A stretch of 64,000 nt of DNA from Streptococcaceae bacterium AF77-01CM03A. GTDB lineage: Bacteria > Bacillota > Bacilli > Lactobacillales > Streptococcaceae. A model generated the notes under the pieces. It had not been told where the DNA came from and did no database searches. It saw nothing but the letters and a program-made list of their open reading frames with translations. The stretch covers positions 1-64,000 of the forward strand of contig JAQDDS010000002.1 of assembly GCA_027665725.1 (NCBI GenBank), read 5' to 3'. Positions 17,494-24,828 of the stretch are shown here, piece by piece (the first letter of the stretch is position 1; every line of letters begins with the position of its first letter). The position numbers and the translations under genes are program-made.

Positions 17494-18708
17494 ATGAAAG
17501 AATTTAATAAATCAATCAAATTAGAGCATGTGGCTTATGATATTCGTGGTCCAGTTTTGGAAGAAGCTATGCGCATGCGCGCAAATGGAGAAAAAATTCT
17601 TCGTTTGAATACAGGGAACCCAGCTGAGTTTGGCTTTACAGCTCCAGATGAGGTGATTCACGACTTGATTATGAATGCCCGTGATAGTGAAGGTTATTCA
17701 GATTCAAAAGGTATCTTTTCAGCTCGTAAAGCGATTATGCAATATTGCCAACTGAAAAACTTTCCAAATGTAGGTATTGATGACATCTACCTTGGAAATG
17801 GAGTTAGTGAGCTAATCGTTATGTCCATGCAAGGGCTTTTGGACAACGGCGATGAAGTCTTAGTTCCTATGCCTGACTATCCTCTTTGGACGGCTGCAGT
17901 CAGCTTGGCCGGAGGAAATGCCGTACACTATATTTGTGACGAAGAAGCAGAATGGTATCCAGACCTAGATGATATCAAGTCTAAAATTAGTTCAAACACC
18001 AAGGCTATTGTGTTGATTAACCCAAATAATCCAACAGGTGCCCTCTATCCAAAAGAACTCTTGCTAGATATTATTGAGATTGCTCGCCAAAATGACTTGA
18101 TTATTTTTGCGGATGAAATCTATGACCGTATGGTTATGGATGGCAATGTCCACACACCAGTAGCCAGTTTGGCTCCAGACCTTTTCTGTGTCAGCATGAA
18201 TGGTTTGTCTAAATCTCACCGTATCGCTGGTTTCCGTGTAGGTTGGATGGTCTTGTCTGGGCCTAAACATCATGTAAAAGGCTACATTGAAGGTCTCAAT
18301 ATGCTTTCAAACATGCGCCTTTGTTCGAATGTGCTTGCTCAACAGGTAGTTCAAACTTCACTAGGTGGTCACCAGTCAGTGGATGAATTGCTCTTGCCAG
18401 GTGGTCGCATCTACGAGCAAAGAAACTTTATTTATAATGCTATTCAAGATATACCAGGTTTGTCAGCTGTTAAGCCAAAAGCAGGTCTTTATATCTTCCC
18501 TAAAATTGATCGCAATATGTACCGTATCGATGACGATGAACAATTTGTCCTTAATTTCTTGAAACAAGAAAAAGTGCTTCTGGTACATGGACGTGGCTTT
18601 AACTGGAAAGAACCAGATCACTTCCGTATCGTTTATCTACCACGTGTCGATGAGTTAGCTCAGATTCAAGAAAAGATGACTCGTTTCTTGAAGCAGTATC
18701 GTAGATAA
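17494..18708 (+). CDS. alaT: pyridoxal-phosphate aminotransferase, AlaT-like
   Basis: Fold type I, class I aminotransferase of 404 aa; AlaT-like enzymes make alanine from pyruvate and glutamate. The Schiff-base lysine is Lys240 in NGLSKSHRIAGFR. The cofactor-binding NPNNPTG is at 176-182 and ADEIY at 206-210. ATG 17494 (MKEFNKSIKLEH) has GAGGAAC upstream; the frame stays open to 17215, but that stretch covers the promoter and an upstream terminator. Substrate specificity is from family resemblance only. Confidence 0.85.
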   Translation: MKEFNKSIKLEHVAYDIRGPVLEEAMRMRANGEKILRLNTGNPAEFGFTAPDEVIHDLIMNARDSEGYSDSKGIFSARKAIMQYCQLKNFPNVGIDDIYLGNGVSELIVMSMQGLLDNGDEVLVPMPDYPLWTAAVSLAGGNAVHYICDEEAEWYPDLDDIKSKISSNTKAIVLINPNNPTGALYPKELLLDIIEIARQNDLIIFADEIYDRMVMDGNVHTPVASLAPDLFCVSMNGLSKSHRIAGFRVGWMVLSGPKHHVKGYIEGLNMLSNMRLCSNVLAQQVVQTSLGGHQSVDELLLPGGRIYEQRNFIYNAIQDIPGLSAVKPKAGLYIFPKIDRNMYRIDDDEQFVLNFLKQEKVLLVHGRGFNWKEPDHFRIVYLPRVDELAQIQEKMTRFLKQYRR

Positions 18709-18746
18709 GAACGATCTTGATTTCGAGTACAACCAGAAAATTTTAT

Positions 18747-18799
18747 CTCAGAGAAATCAAATGTTTTGATGATTTTAACATTGTTTCTCTGAGTTTTTT
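18747..18799 (+). terminator. alaT terminator
   Basis: Long hairpin with outer arms ctcagagaaa (18747-18756) and tttctctgag (18784-18793), followed by TTTTTT. Confidence 0.8.
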
Positions 18800-18895
18800 C
18801 ATGTTTTTAAAAAATGTATTGATTATCTGCAATATCCTAAGAATTTTGAATTTGTTGATTTAGATAATGAAGTATCTGCGATTGAACTTCTTTAA
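18800..18895 (+). pseudogene. C-terminal fragment of an immunity-like (SMI1-type) protein
   Basis: An open stretch ending in TAA at 18893-18895 translates as FKKCIDYLQYPKNFEF then VDLDNEVSAIELL. It has no in-frame start codon and no ribosome site. The composition and acidic ending look like the C-terminus of small bacterial immunity proteins. It directly precedes another accessory gene, so I read it as a fossil of an exchanged gene. Assignment is by eye and weak. Confidence 0.35.
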
Positions 18896-18961
18896 TGTTG
18901 TGCATGTAAATAAAAATGAAGCAAGAGTGTAAAATTGAATGGGATAGGGGAGACGAATAAA

Positions 18962-19546
18962 ATGTTAACTATGAAAGAGATTCTTGAGGAATTTGAGGAA
19001 AGTTCTAATGATATTAAATTCCTTAAATTTAACAAAAAAATAACGGATAGTATAGAAAGACCACAAGAACTAAAGTTTATCTTAGAACATTTTTCTTATG
19101 TAACTGTTAATGGTTATTTAAAAATCTTGGGGAATGATTCAGAGAATGGCTTCAGCTACTGTAATGAATTGTTTTCAAAATGTTATAATTCGAATCATTG
19201 TTTGATAGCTTATGATATCTTGGGTGGTCTATTTGCAATAAATTTTGAAAAATTAAATTCAATAGAATATTTCGCCCCTGATACACTAGAATGGGAGGAT
19301 TTGGAGATAGATTATAAGGACTTTTTATATTGGGTTACTACAAATCAGTTAGACACATTTTATCAAGAACTTATAGTACCAGATTTGTTCACATTAGATT
19401 TATCGCTTGAAAAAAATGAAGTTGTTTTGACCTATCCTTTTATTTGGTCAATGGAATACACTCCATCAGGTGCACTTAGAAAAATAGTTTCCTTTAAAGA
19501 ATTGTTAGAAATGAATGCTGATTTTTATAGACAGTTAAGGATGTGA
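18962..19546 (+). CDS. DUF2625-like protein
   Basis: Acidic cytoplasmic protein of 194 aa. The central pattern, YLKILGND then IAYDILGGLFAIN then YFAPDTLEWEDL, then TYPFIW near the C-terminus, agrees with what I remember of DUF2625, a family of unknown function. ATG 18962 was chosen for the AGGGGAG 9 bases upstream; ATG 18971 is also possible. Codon use is AT-rich, unlike pgi and gltX, and the gene stands alone between a terminator and the rpmH promoter, next to an immunity-gene fragment. An immunity role is a guess from context. Confidence 0.65.
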   Translation: MLTMKEILEEFEESSNDIKFLKFNKKITDSIERPQELKFILEHFSYVTVNGYLKILGNDSENGFSYCNELFSKCYNSNHCLIAYDILGGLFAINFEKLNSIEYFAPDTLEWEDLEIDYKDFLYWVTTNQLDTFYQELIVPDLFTLDLSLEKNEVVLTYPFIWSMEYTPSGALRKIVSFKELLEMNADFYRQLRM

Positions 19547-19638
19547 TAAATAAAGGGTACAATGCACTAAAAAGATATTTGAAATTAGTACATACAGACT
19601 TCACCCAGCAAAAAAGCTGGAAACATTTGTCAGAGCTA

Positions 19639-19667
19639 TTGACAAATAGGTAAGAATCAGATAGAAT
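19639..19667 (+). promoter_or_regulatory. rpmH promoter
   Basis: TTGACA (19639-19644), 17-base spacer, TAGAAT (19662-19667). Leaves a 5' leader of about 65 bases before rpmH. Confidence 0.8.
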
Positions 19668-19741
19668 AGTAAAGTATGTTTAGTAACTGATCACTTTATA
19701 GCCGGCTAAACGAATACAAAATCTATGAGGAGGTATTCATC

Positions 19742-19876
19742 GTGAAACGTACTTATCAACCAAGTAAACTTCGTCGTGCGCGCAAACACGGATTCCGTAA
19801 CCGTATGTCAACTAAAAACGGTCGTCGCGTATTGGCAGCTCGTCGTCGTAAAGGACGCAAAGTTTTGGCTGCATAA
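19742..19876 (+). CDS. rpmH: 50S ribosomal protein L34
   Basis: A 44-residue, highly basic protein beginning [18 protein letters not shown] and ending [10 protein letters not shown]: a clear L34, part of the large ribosomal subunit. Starts at GTG 19742 after AGGAGGT (19727-19733). The gene has its own consensus promoter and a strong terminator. It stands alone: rnpA, yidC1 and dnaA, its partners in many bacteria, are not adjacent. Confidence 0.97.
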
Positions 19877-19896
19877 TCCAAACAAATGAAACAAAG

Positions 19897-19930
19897 AAGT
19901 CAGTAGGAACTCGAGCCTACTGACTTTTCT
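19897..19930 (+). terminator. rpmH terminator
   Basis: Perfect 11-bp stem aagtcagtagg/cctactgactt with an 8-base loop, followed by TTTT. Confidence 0.85.
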
Positions 19931-20012
19931 GTTTATCTAAAAGATAGAATTTTCTAAAGTTATTGATTGAGAATAAACATTTTAGAAGACGTCTTGAAAA
20001 AATCACATTTAG

Positions 20013-20057
20013 AAAAAGCTCAAAACCAGAGGTTAAGTTTTCTGGTTTTGAGCTTTT
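20013..20057 (-). terminator. kimA terminator
   Basis: Perfect 17-bp stem, arms 20014-20030 and 20041-20057, immediately after the kimA stop codon; A's on the plus strand give the T run on the minus strand. Confidence 0.85.
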
Positions 20058-20059
20058 CT

Positions 20060-21904
20060 TTATTCTTTCAAATGATAAGAGTAGCTAGCAACGACGACAT
20101 CTTCGTGCCATCTGAGAGCGTATTTTAATTTAAGACTCATTTGATTGTGGAGGATATTTTGCCAAGGTTTATTAGGGATAAACTGGGGAACTAGAACTGT
20201 AACTGTGTAGTTCTTTTTCTTGGCTTCTTGAGAGATTTTTCGAACATATCGAACTGTAGGAGTAATGATATCGCGATAGCTAGTATTAATGTTTTTTAGA
20301 GTGATATTTGGGAAGTAGTCAGCGAATTCTTGAAGGATTTCTTGGTCTTTTTCCTCCGTTTCCTTGGTGGAAATATGCATAGCCAAAACCTCATCTCCTA
20401 TGCTTTGAGCGTAGTTAATCGCTCCAACGCTGACTCGAGTGACATTTCCTACTAAGACAAGGACGACATTGCCATCGTAGGCTTTCTTTTGAATTCCTTC
20501 ATAAAGTCGAAGTTGTTTGGCCACTTTTTGGTAATGACTGTGGATGGACAGAAATAGGAAGGTTAGGACCAGGATAATTGGGAAGAATGGCCAGATATCC
20601 CCAAGCCTGAAGAGGAGTAGGATAAGGACGATAGCGTAACAAATGATAGCGCCGAGGATGTTAGCAAAGGCAGATTTTAAGAAATGAGAGCCTTTTTCTT
20701 TTTTCCAGTGACGAATCATCCCTGTTTGAGAAAGTGCAAATGGGACGAAAACTCCGATAGTATAGAGAGGAATCAAGCGTTCTGTATTTCCGTTGAAAAT
20801 AAGCAGAAGGATTATAGCACCAAAAGCTAAGGTTAAAATACCGTTTGAATAACCCAGGCGGTCTCCCTTTTCCATAAAGAGATGAGGCATGTATTTGTTC
20901 TTAGCCATATTGTAAGCCAACATTGGAAAGGCAGAAAAACCAGTATTTGCAGCAACGGCTAGGATTAGGGCAGTTGAGAATTGGAAGAGATAATAAACAA
21001 TCTGACCGAGAGTTGAATCCCCTAAAATTCCTTTAGCCATTTGTGAGAGGATTGTTTCTCCGTGTTGAGGTGTAATCCCCATCCAGTAGTTTAGGAAGGT
21101 AATTCCTGCAAAGAGAAATCCAAGAATCAGAGACATGATGGTCAGTGTTTGAGCTGCGTTCTTTTCTTTAGGGGTCTTGAAAAATGGAACAGCATTTGAG
21201 ATAGCTTCAACCCCGGTTAATGAAGCTGAACCGCTGGTGAAGGCTCTTAAAATTAGGACAATTGAGAGACTTGGGACGGTTTGACCAATAGAGGATGTTG
21301 CATGATAGCTGAGAGAACCTGTTAATAGCTGGAAGATACCAAACAATAAGAGGAAGACCGTACTAAAGATAAAGAGATAGACAGGGATCATCAGAGAACT
21401 GGCAGATTCCTTCAAGCCTCGCAGATTTAAAAGCATGAGCAAACATACTAGAAAAATGGAGATGTGGAGGTTATAAGGATGGAGGACAGGAAGTGCAGCT
21501 GTGATCGCATCAGCACCTGCAGCTACCGATACGGCTACTGTCAGCATGTAGTCAACAAGTAGACTTCCCCCAGCAATCAAACCGAGCTCAGGAGAAAGAT
21601 TTTCTCGTGTTACCATATAGGCACCCCCACCTTGAGGGTAGGCGTGAATGATTTGTCGGTAAGAAATGGTTAGACTAGCAAGTAGCAAGAGGACAAAAAT
21701 GCCGATAGGGAGACTCCACCAGATAGCAAGTGGAGAAAGACTAGCCAATACGAGAACAACCTGCTCAGGCCCATAAGCGATAGAAGATAGGGCATCACTT
21801 GAAAGCATTGCAAGTGCCTGTGTTTTTCCAAGTAGTCCTCCCTCGCCTTCAGTTAAGGACTTAAGGGGACGACCTATAAAGGTATATTTTAGTTTTGTAA
21901 ACAT
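20060..21904 (-). CDS. kimA: KimA-type potassium uptake transporter (APC family)
   Basis: Membrane transporter of 614 aa: an APC-fold core with about twelve helices (residues 25-450) and a cytosolic C-terminal domain of about 150 residues. It resembles Bacillus KimA (YdaO) closely as I remember it: LAMLSSDALSSIAYG near the N-terminus, GGGAYMVTRENL, GGSLLVDYMLTVAVS, and the C-terminal VPQFIPNKPW and ILHNQ. KimA imports K+ by proton symport and its soluble domain binds c-di-AMP (established in Bacillus/Listeria). Start 21904 (MFTKLKYTFIG) has AGGAAAG upstream; an in-frame start at 21967 lies on the -35. No c-di-AMP (ydaO) riboswitch fits in the short leader. Confidence 0.82.
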   Translation of the reverse strand: MFTKLKYTFIGRPLKSLTEGEGGLLGKTQALAMLSSDALSSIAYGPEQVVLVLASLSPLAIWWSLPIGIFVLLLLASLTISYRQIIHAYPQGGGAYMVTRENLSPELGLIAGGSLLVDYMLTVAVSVAAGADAITAALPVLHPYNLHISIFLVCLLMLLNLRGLKESASSLMIPVYLFIFSTVFLLLFGIFQLLTGSLSYHATSSIGQTVPSLSIVLILRAFTSGSASLTGVEAISNAVPFFKTPKEKNAAQTLTIMSLILGFLFAGITFLNYWMGITPQHGETILSQMAKGILGDSTLGQIVYYLFQFSTALILAVAANTGFSAFPMLAYNMAKNKYMPHLFMEKGDRLGYSNGILTLAFGAIILLLIFNGNTERLIPLYTIGVFVPFALSQTGMIRHWKKEKGSHFLKSAFANILGAIICYAIVLILLLFRLGDIWPFFPIILVLTFLFLSIHSHYQKVAKQLRLYEGIQKKAYDGNVVLVLVGNVTRVSVGAINYAQSIGDEVLAMHISTKETEEKDQEILQEFADYFPNITLKNINTSYRDIITPTVRYVRKISQEAKKKNYTVTVLVPQFIPNKPWQNILHNQMSLKLKYALRWHEDVVVASYSYHLKE

Positions 21905-21938
21905 TTTCTTTCCTTTTCTGAAAATTTCAACAAGAGTT

Positions 21939-21967
21939 ATTATACTGCTATGAAAATAAGCAGTCAA
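21939..21967 (-). promoter_or_regulatory. kimA promoter
   Basis: On the minus strand TTGACT (21962-21967), 17-base spacer, TATAAT (21939-21944). The leader is only about 30 bases. Confidence 0.8.
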
Positions 21968-22022
21968 GAAAAAATGAGTGATTTCAAAATATTTTTTCCT
22001 ATAAGGATGAGACTAGTTTTTT

Positions 22023-22031
22023 TGGTATAAT
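22023..22031 (+). promoter_or_regulatory. extended -10 promoter left behind with the tatD remnant
   Basis: TGGTATAAT, extended -10, 28 bases before the remnant ATG. Probably the ancestral tatD promoter. Confidence 0.55.
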
Positions 22032-22059
22032 AGAAGGTAGAAAAAACGAGGAAATATAA

Positions 22060-22083
22060 ATGATTTTTGATACTCATACTTAG
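22060..22083 (+). pseudogene. seven-codon 5' remnant of tatD
   Basis: Behind an extended -10 and a GAGGAAA ribosome site, an ATG opens MIFDTHT and stops at TAG. TatD proteins of this group begin MIFDTHTHLN, and the functional tatD at 26581 begins with the same DTHTHLN. The fragment marks where the original gene start was before 4.5 kb of accessory DNA came in between. The flanks share GGAAATATA and ATTTTTGATAC(T/A)CATAC with the sequence at 26568-26603. Confidence 0.65.
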
Positions 22084-22172
22084 AGTGTTTGGAGTACAGT
22101 TTAAGGACTCATGACATTATTGAGGCACAAATTAACCATAAAATTAACCAAAGGAAAGTTAAAGTAGCATAA
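22084..22172 (+). pseudogene. C-terminal coding fragment ending in the 27-bp repeat
   Basis: The frame ending at TAA 22170-22172 is open from before 22084 and reads SLRTHDIIEAQ then INHKINQRKVKVA. There is no start codon or ribosome site. The last 27 bases are copy 1 of the direct repeat. It may be the tail of a lost gene of which the repeat is the conserved 3' end. Weakly supported. Confidence 0.3.
22145..22171 (+). repeat. 27-bp direct repeat, copy 1
   Basis: Starts taaccaaagg and ends gtagcata; identical to 23856-23882, with the match extending five bases leftward with one mismatch. Both copies are followed at once by a GAGG-containing terminator hairpin. The two copies bracket the two-gene cassette. 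Confidence 0.85.
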
Positions 22173-22175
22173 CGA

Positions 22176-22201
22176 AGAGGGAGATAACTCTCTCTTTTTA
22201 T
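22176..22201 (+). terminator. terminator after repeat copy 1
   Basis: Stem agagggag/ctctctct (one G-T pair), loop ataa, followed by TTTTT. Confidence 0.7.
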
Positions 22202-22224
22202 TTCACTATAATATTTGTAGATAC

Positions 22225-22253
22225 TTGAAAACTTACTTTGCATAGAGTAAAAT
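22225..22253 (+). promoter_or_regulatory. promoter of the two-gene cassette
   Basis: TTGAAA (22225-22230), 17-base spacer, TAAAAT (22248-22253), 33 bases before the ATG at 22287. A second TATAAT lies at 22207-22212. Confidence 0.55.
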
Positions 22254-22286
22254 AATAATAGTTGGTTTTAAGTGAAGGGGAATTAT

Positions 22287-22658
22287 ATGTTGAAGTATGG
22301 TGAAGATTATCCAGATGCTTGTCCGCCATCTGAAGCAAACGAGGTGGAAGGCTCGTTTTATAGAATATGTAATAGTGCGGTTCCTGAAGAAGATGACTTT
22401 AAAACCCACGTAGATTTAGGTTTGAAATTTCCGCCCCAAAAATTATGTGAAGCCAAAGCTTTATCGTTTTTTGTATCAGAGCAAGCAATTGAAAAACTAA
22501 AAAAACGTTTTCCTAAATTTAAAAATAAAGTTGCAGTGTTGATAAATATTTTACCTAGTCATGGTGTGGGACTGTTAGAAGGAGAACATTTAAATTTGTG
22601 GGAGTTTCAGGATGTGAATTTTCTTGATGCTCAGGAAGGAGGTTTAGAAAATGAGTAG
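22287..22658 (+). CDS. protein of unknown function, first gene of a two-gene cassette
   Basis: A 123-aa soluble protein, not assigned with confidence. It begins MLKYGEDYPDACPPSEA and has EDDFKTHVDLGL, a lone CEAKALSFF stretch and LPSHGVGLL near the end. The pattern (DACPP, a DF..H, then C...LSFF and a basic segment) reminds me of a widespread family of small hypothetical proteins seen next to larger partners, but I cannot name it. ATG 22287 has AGGGG 6 bases upstream; GTG 22272 is in frame. It overlaps the next gene by 8 bases, so the two are made together. No signal peptide or membrane segment. Confidence 0.7.
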   Translation: MLKYGEDYPDACPPSEANEVEGSFYRICNSAVPEEDDFKTHVDLGLKFPPQKLCEAKALSFFVSEQAIEKLKKRFPKFKNKVAVLINILPSHGVGLLEGEHLNLWEFQDVNFLDAQEGGLENE

Positions 22659-23835
22659 TATTTTTGATTTTGAATCAGTAGAATATCTTTATATTTTTGA
22701 TTACTATGATATTCCATTGTCATTTATTACTAAGAAAATTGATGATAAATATTATTTTGTATATGCAATTGATTTTGATACATTTTTTGTAAAACCTCTT
22801 TCTATTAAGAATTTGAAGACTCTATTTTCTGATATTTCTACGAATACACTTCTTCAAGAGTTTTATTTAGAAGATGATTTTTCCATTCTACGAAGAGAAA
22901 ATAATAATATCTTTGTTAAATATGGTGTTAAAATTTTCGAATTAGAGAATAACATTAATGTGAGTGAGTATTTCCCTGAGGACGATTCAAAATTTGAGCG
23001 AGATTTGATCAGTGGAAAAAGTTTTAATATTCTATGTAGTGAATATGCTACAACATTTTCAGATATTTTAAATAATAAACAACTGACAATAAAGTTAGTT
23101 GATTCTTATAATTCACACTCAGCAGATTTAGATGTCGTTGCTAAAACGATAAATTTGATGGAAAATTTTATAGAGGGGTCAAAAGTATTTTTAAGGGAAC
23201 ATAATATATTTACTAATGGGAAACTTGTACTAACACCATTTACCCCCGGTTCATTCAATATAAATTTTGAAATAGTTCGTCCGGAAGAGGTTACTCTTTT
23301 TGAGGATGAATTTGAACTTTATTTTGATGACTTTATTGTTTTTACAGAATCTATAAATTACAAAGAGGCGTCGGATGTCTACTCAGATGTAATTTTTGAG
23401 AATAATAAAATAGTAAAATCTTTCGTTGAATTTTATAATGTCATAAAAGAAAACGGCCTTACTGTAACTTTGGAAAAGGACAAGAAAAAGTTATCCACTA
23501 TTATTGTTAATGAACAAAGTGATAAATTTATTCAAGACTTAAATTCTCTAGTTCAAAAGCAAGATGATGCGGAAGTGTTTTCAGAAGAATTCGATTTTGA
23601 AGGAATAGTATCTAGTGCATCCAATGCTCGAAATAATGTCTCTATAAAAACTTTATCTGGAATAGTAAAGGCAAAGTTTTCTAGTGAATTATTTAGGGAA
23701 ATTAAAAGAATGGATAGAACCATTTCGGTGTCAAGTGAAATACGAGGACGGTGGATAAAGCAAACTTTTTTGGATGAAAATAGAAATGTAATCTCTGAAA
23801 AATATGAAATTTTAAATTTTAATCAGAATAGTTAG
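22651..23835 (+). CDS. protein of unknown function, second gene of the cassette (possibly DUF6575-like)
   Basis: A 394-aa, very acidic, Asp/Asn/Phe/Tyr-rich protein without signal peptide or membrane span. The N-terminal 120 residues (starting MSSIFDFESVEYLYIF, then DIPLSFI and DKYYFVYAIDFD) recall the DUF6575 type of domain; the rest I do not recognise. AAGGAGG precedes the ATG, which lies inside the upstream gene. Codon use is very AT-rich compared with the flanking core genes, suggesting transfer. A small upstream protein translationally coupled to a large partner is compatible with a toxin-antitoxin, defence or immunity pair, but no catalytic motif is visible. Confidence 0.65.
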   Translation: MSSIFDFESVEYLYIFDYYDIPLSFITKKIDDKYYFVYAIDFDTFFVKPLSIKNLKTLFSDISTNTLLQEFYLEDDFSILRRENNNIFVKYGVKIFELENNINVSEYFPEDDSKFERDLISGKSFNILCSEYATTFSDILNNKQLTIKLVDSYNSHSADLDVVAKTINLMENFIEGSKVFLREHNIFTNGKLVLTPFTPGSFNINFEIVRPEEVTLFEDEFELYFDDFIVFTESINYKEASDVYSDVIFENNKIVKSFVEFYNVIKENGLTVTLEKDKKKLSTIIVNEQSDKFIQDLNSLVQKQDDAEVFSEEFDFEGIVSSASNARNNVSIKTLSGIVKAKFSSELFREIKRMDRTISVSSEIRGRWIKQTFLDENRNVISEKYEILNFNQNS

Positions 23836-23855
23836 AATCTATAAAGTAAAAAAAC

Positions 23856-23882
23856 TAACCAAAGGAAAGTTAAAGTAGCATA
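23856..23882 (+). repeat. 27-bp direct repeat, copy 2
   Basis: Identical to 22145-22171, 1711 bases downstream of it. Here it follows the stop of the second cassette gene by 20 bases and is not preceded by an open frame. Confidence 0.85.
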
Positions 23883-23884
23883 CA

Positions 23885-23917
23885 AAAAGAGGAATTCATT
23901 GAGAGTTCCTCTTTTAA
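23885..23917. terminator. bidirectional terminator after the cassette
   Basis: Perfect stem aaaagaggaa/ttcctctttt with an 11-base loop. It ends the two-gene cassette on the plus strand and overlaps the stop codon of the Xre gene on the minus strand. Confidence 0.8.
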
Positions 23918-24246
23918 TCTATATTTTTTACAATTTCATTGAACAAGGAAATGATTTTTAACTTTTTTGTGTGTGATAAATCTGAGATGTTATCGATCAA
24001 TGTAGTTATAGGGACGGAATTATCTGAAAGCGGGAAATTAAAGAAGTCTTCTACGGTCATACCTAAAGCAGTAAGCACTTTTTCAAGTGTGTGTATTTTA
24101 AAATCGTATTTCATATTCTCGATGTTTTGTATTGCTTTAATACCTAGTCCGGCTTGATTGGATAATTGTTCCTGGCTGAGATTCTGTTCTTTTCTACATT
24201 CTCTTATACGATCTGCTATGTATTTTTGTAATTGATTAGCTTCCAT
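23914..24246 (-). CDS. Xre-family HTH transcriptional regulator
   Basis: A 110-aa DNA-binding protein. Residues 8-65 form a Cro/C1-type helix-turn-helix (IRECRKEQNLSQEQLSNQAGL then IQNIE), followed by an allocated sensor-like tail of 45 residues with a helical C-terminus. It is divergent from the gene at 24391 and most likely controls that operon and itself through palindromes in the 144-base gap. AGAGGAAA precedes the start on the minus strand. Confidence 0.85.
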   Translation of the reverse strand: MEANQLQKYIADRIRECRKEQNLSQEQLSNQAGLGIKAIQNIENMKYDFKIHTLEKVLTALGMTVEDFFNFPLSDNSVPITTLIDNISDLSHTKKLKIISLFNEIVKNID

Positions 24247-24299
24247 CTGTAATTTCCTCTTTTGTACTATTCTACTATCCTTTATATGATTTTTTAAGT

Positions 24300-24311
24300 A
24301 CAGTTAACTGT
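24300..24311. promoter_or_regulatory. palindromic operator candidate 1
   Basis: acagttaactgt is a perfect 12-base palindrome between the divergent Xre gene and the 24391 operon, 53 bases upstream of the Xre start. Confidence 0.5.
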
Positions 24312-24327
24312 CCAAAATATCAATATA

Positions 24328-24343
24328 GTATAGCGAGCTATAC
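24328..24343. promoter_or_regulatory. palindromic operator candidate 2
   Basis: gtatagc-ga-gctatac, 7-base arms. It covers the region where the -35 of the rightward promoter (-10 TAAAAT at 24354-24359) should be, a position suited to repression. Confidence 0.5.
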
Positions 24344-24390
24344 AATTTTGTGTTAAAATGGATAAAAAACAATACAATAGGAGTAGTGAT

Positions 24391-24825
24391 ATGACAGAAG
24401 AAATAGCTGTGTATAAATTACAAGAATGGGACATGGGAAATGGTGAGAAGAAATATTCTCAGTTAGGTAGCTTAGAAGCTCATTATTATTTTGCAAAAAA
24501 TAATGGTGGAAAAGTTTTATTTACGACAAAAGACTTGTACCAGAGAAATGTTAGTTATTTGTTACTAACATTACCAAATGGAGAATACGGATTTCTTTCT
24601 AAAATTATTGAAAAAGGAATCTATCCTAAACTTCCAGAAGATCCCTCGTATATGGTTCCCACAGAGTGGAAAAATATAAATGAAACAATAGAAAAACAGT
24701 CTAATTTTAAATGGATTGCCTTAGAAGTTGTTTCAAATATTATTGAAAATATTGAGAATATACCTGAAATGCCTAGTCCTCAGTATATGTCAAAAGATGA
24801 ATTTAATAATTTTTTAGGAGAATAG
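24391..24825 (+). CDS. protein of unknown function upstream of a lipoprotein
   Basis: Soluble acidic protein of 144 aa without recognised domain. It reads MTEEIAVYKLQEW at the start, has LLLTLPNGEYGFL in the middle and ends MSKDEFNNFLGE. ATG 24391 has AGGAG at 24379-24383; an in-frame ATG at 24358 overlaps the -10 and is less likely. It lies 3 bases before the lipoprotein gene, whose ribosome site is inside it, so the two form one operon divergent from the Xre regulator. AT-rich codon use. Function not inferable. Confidence 0.65.
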   Translation: MTEEIAVYKLQEWDMGNGEKKYSQLGSLEAHYYFAKNNGGKVLFTTKDLYQRNVSYLLLTLPNGEYGFLSKIIEKGIYPKLPEDPSYMVPTEWKNINETIEKQSNFKWIALEVVSNIIENIENIPEMPSPQYMSKDEFNNFLGE

Positions 24826-24828
24826 AAT

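Noticed and set aside
21905..22060. c-di-AMP (ydaO) riboswitch upstream of kimA
   Set aside because: The mapped promoter leaves a leader of only about 30 bases, too short for the aptamer.
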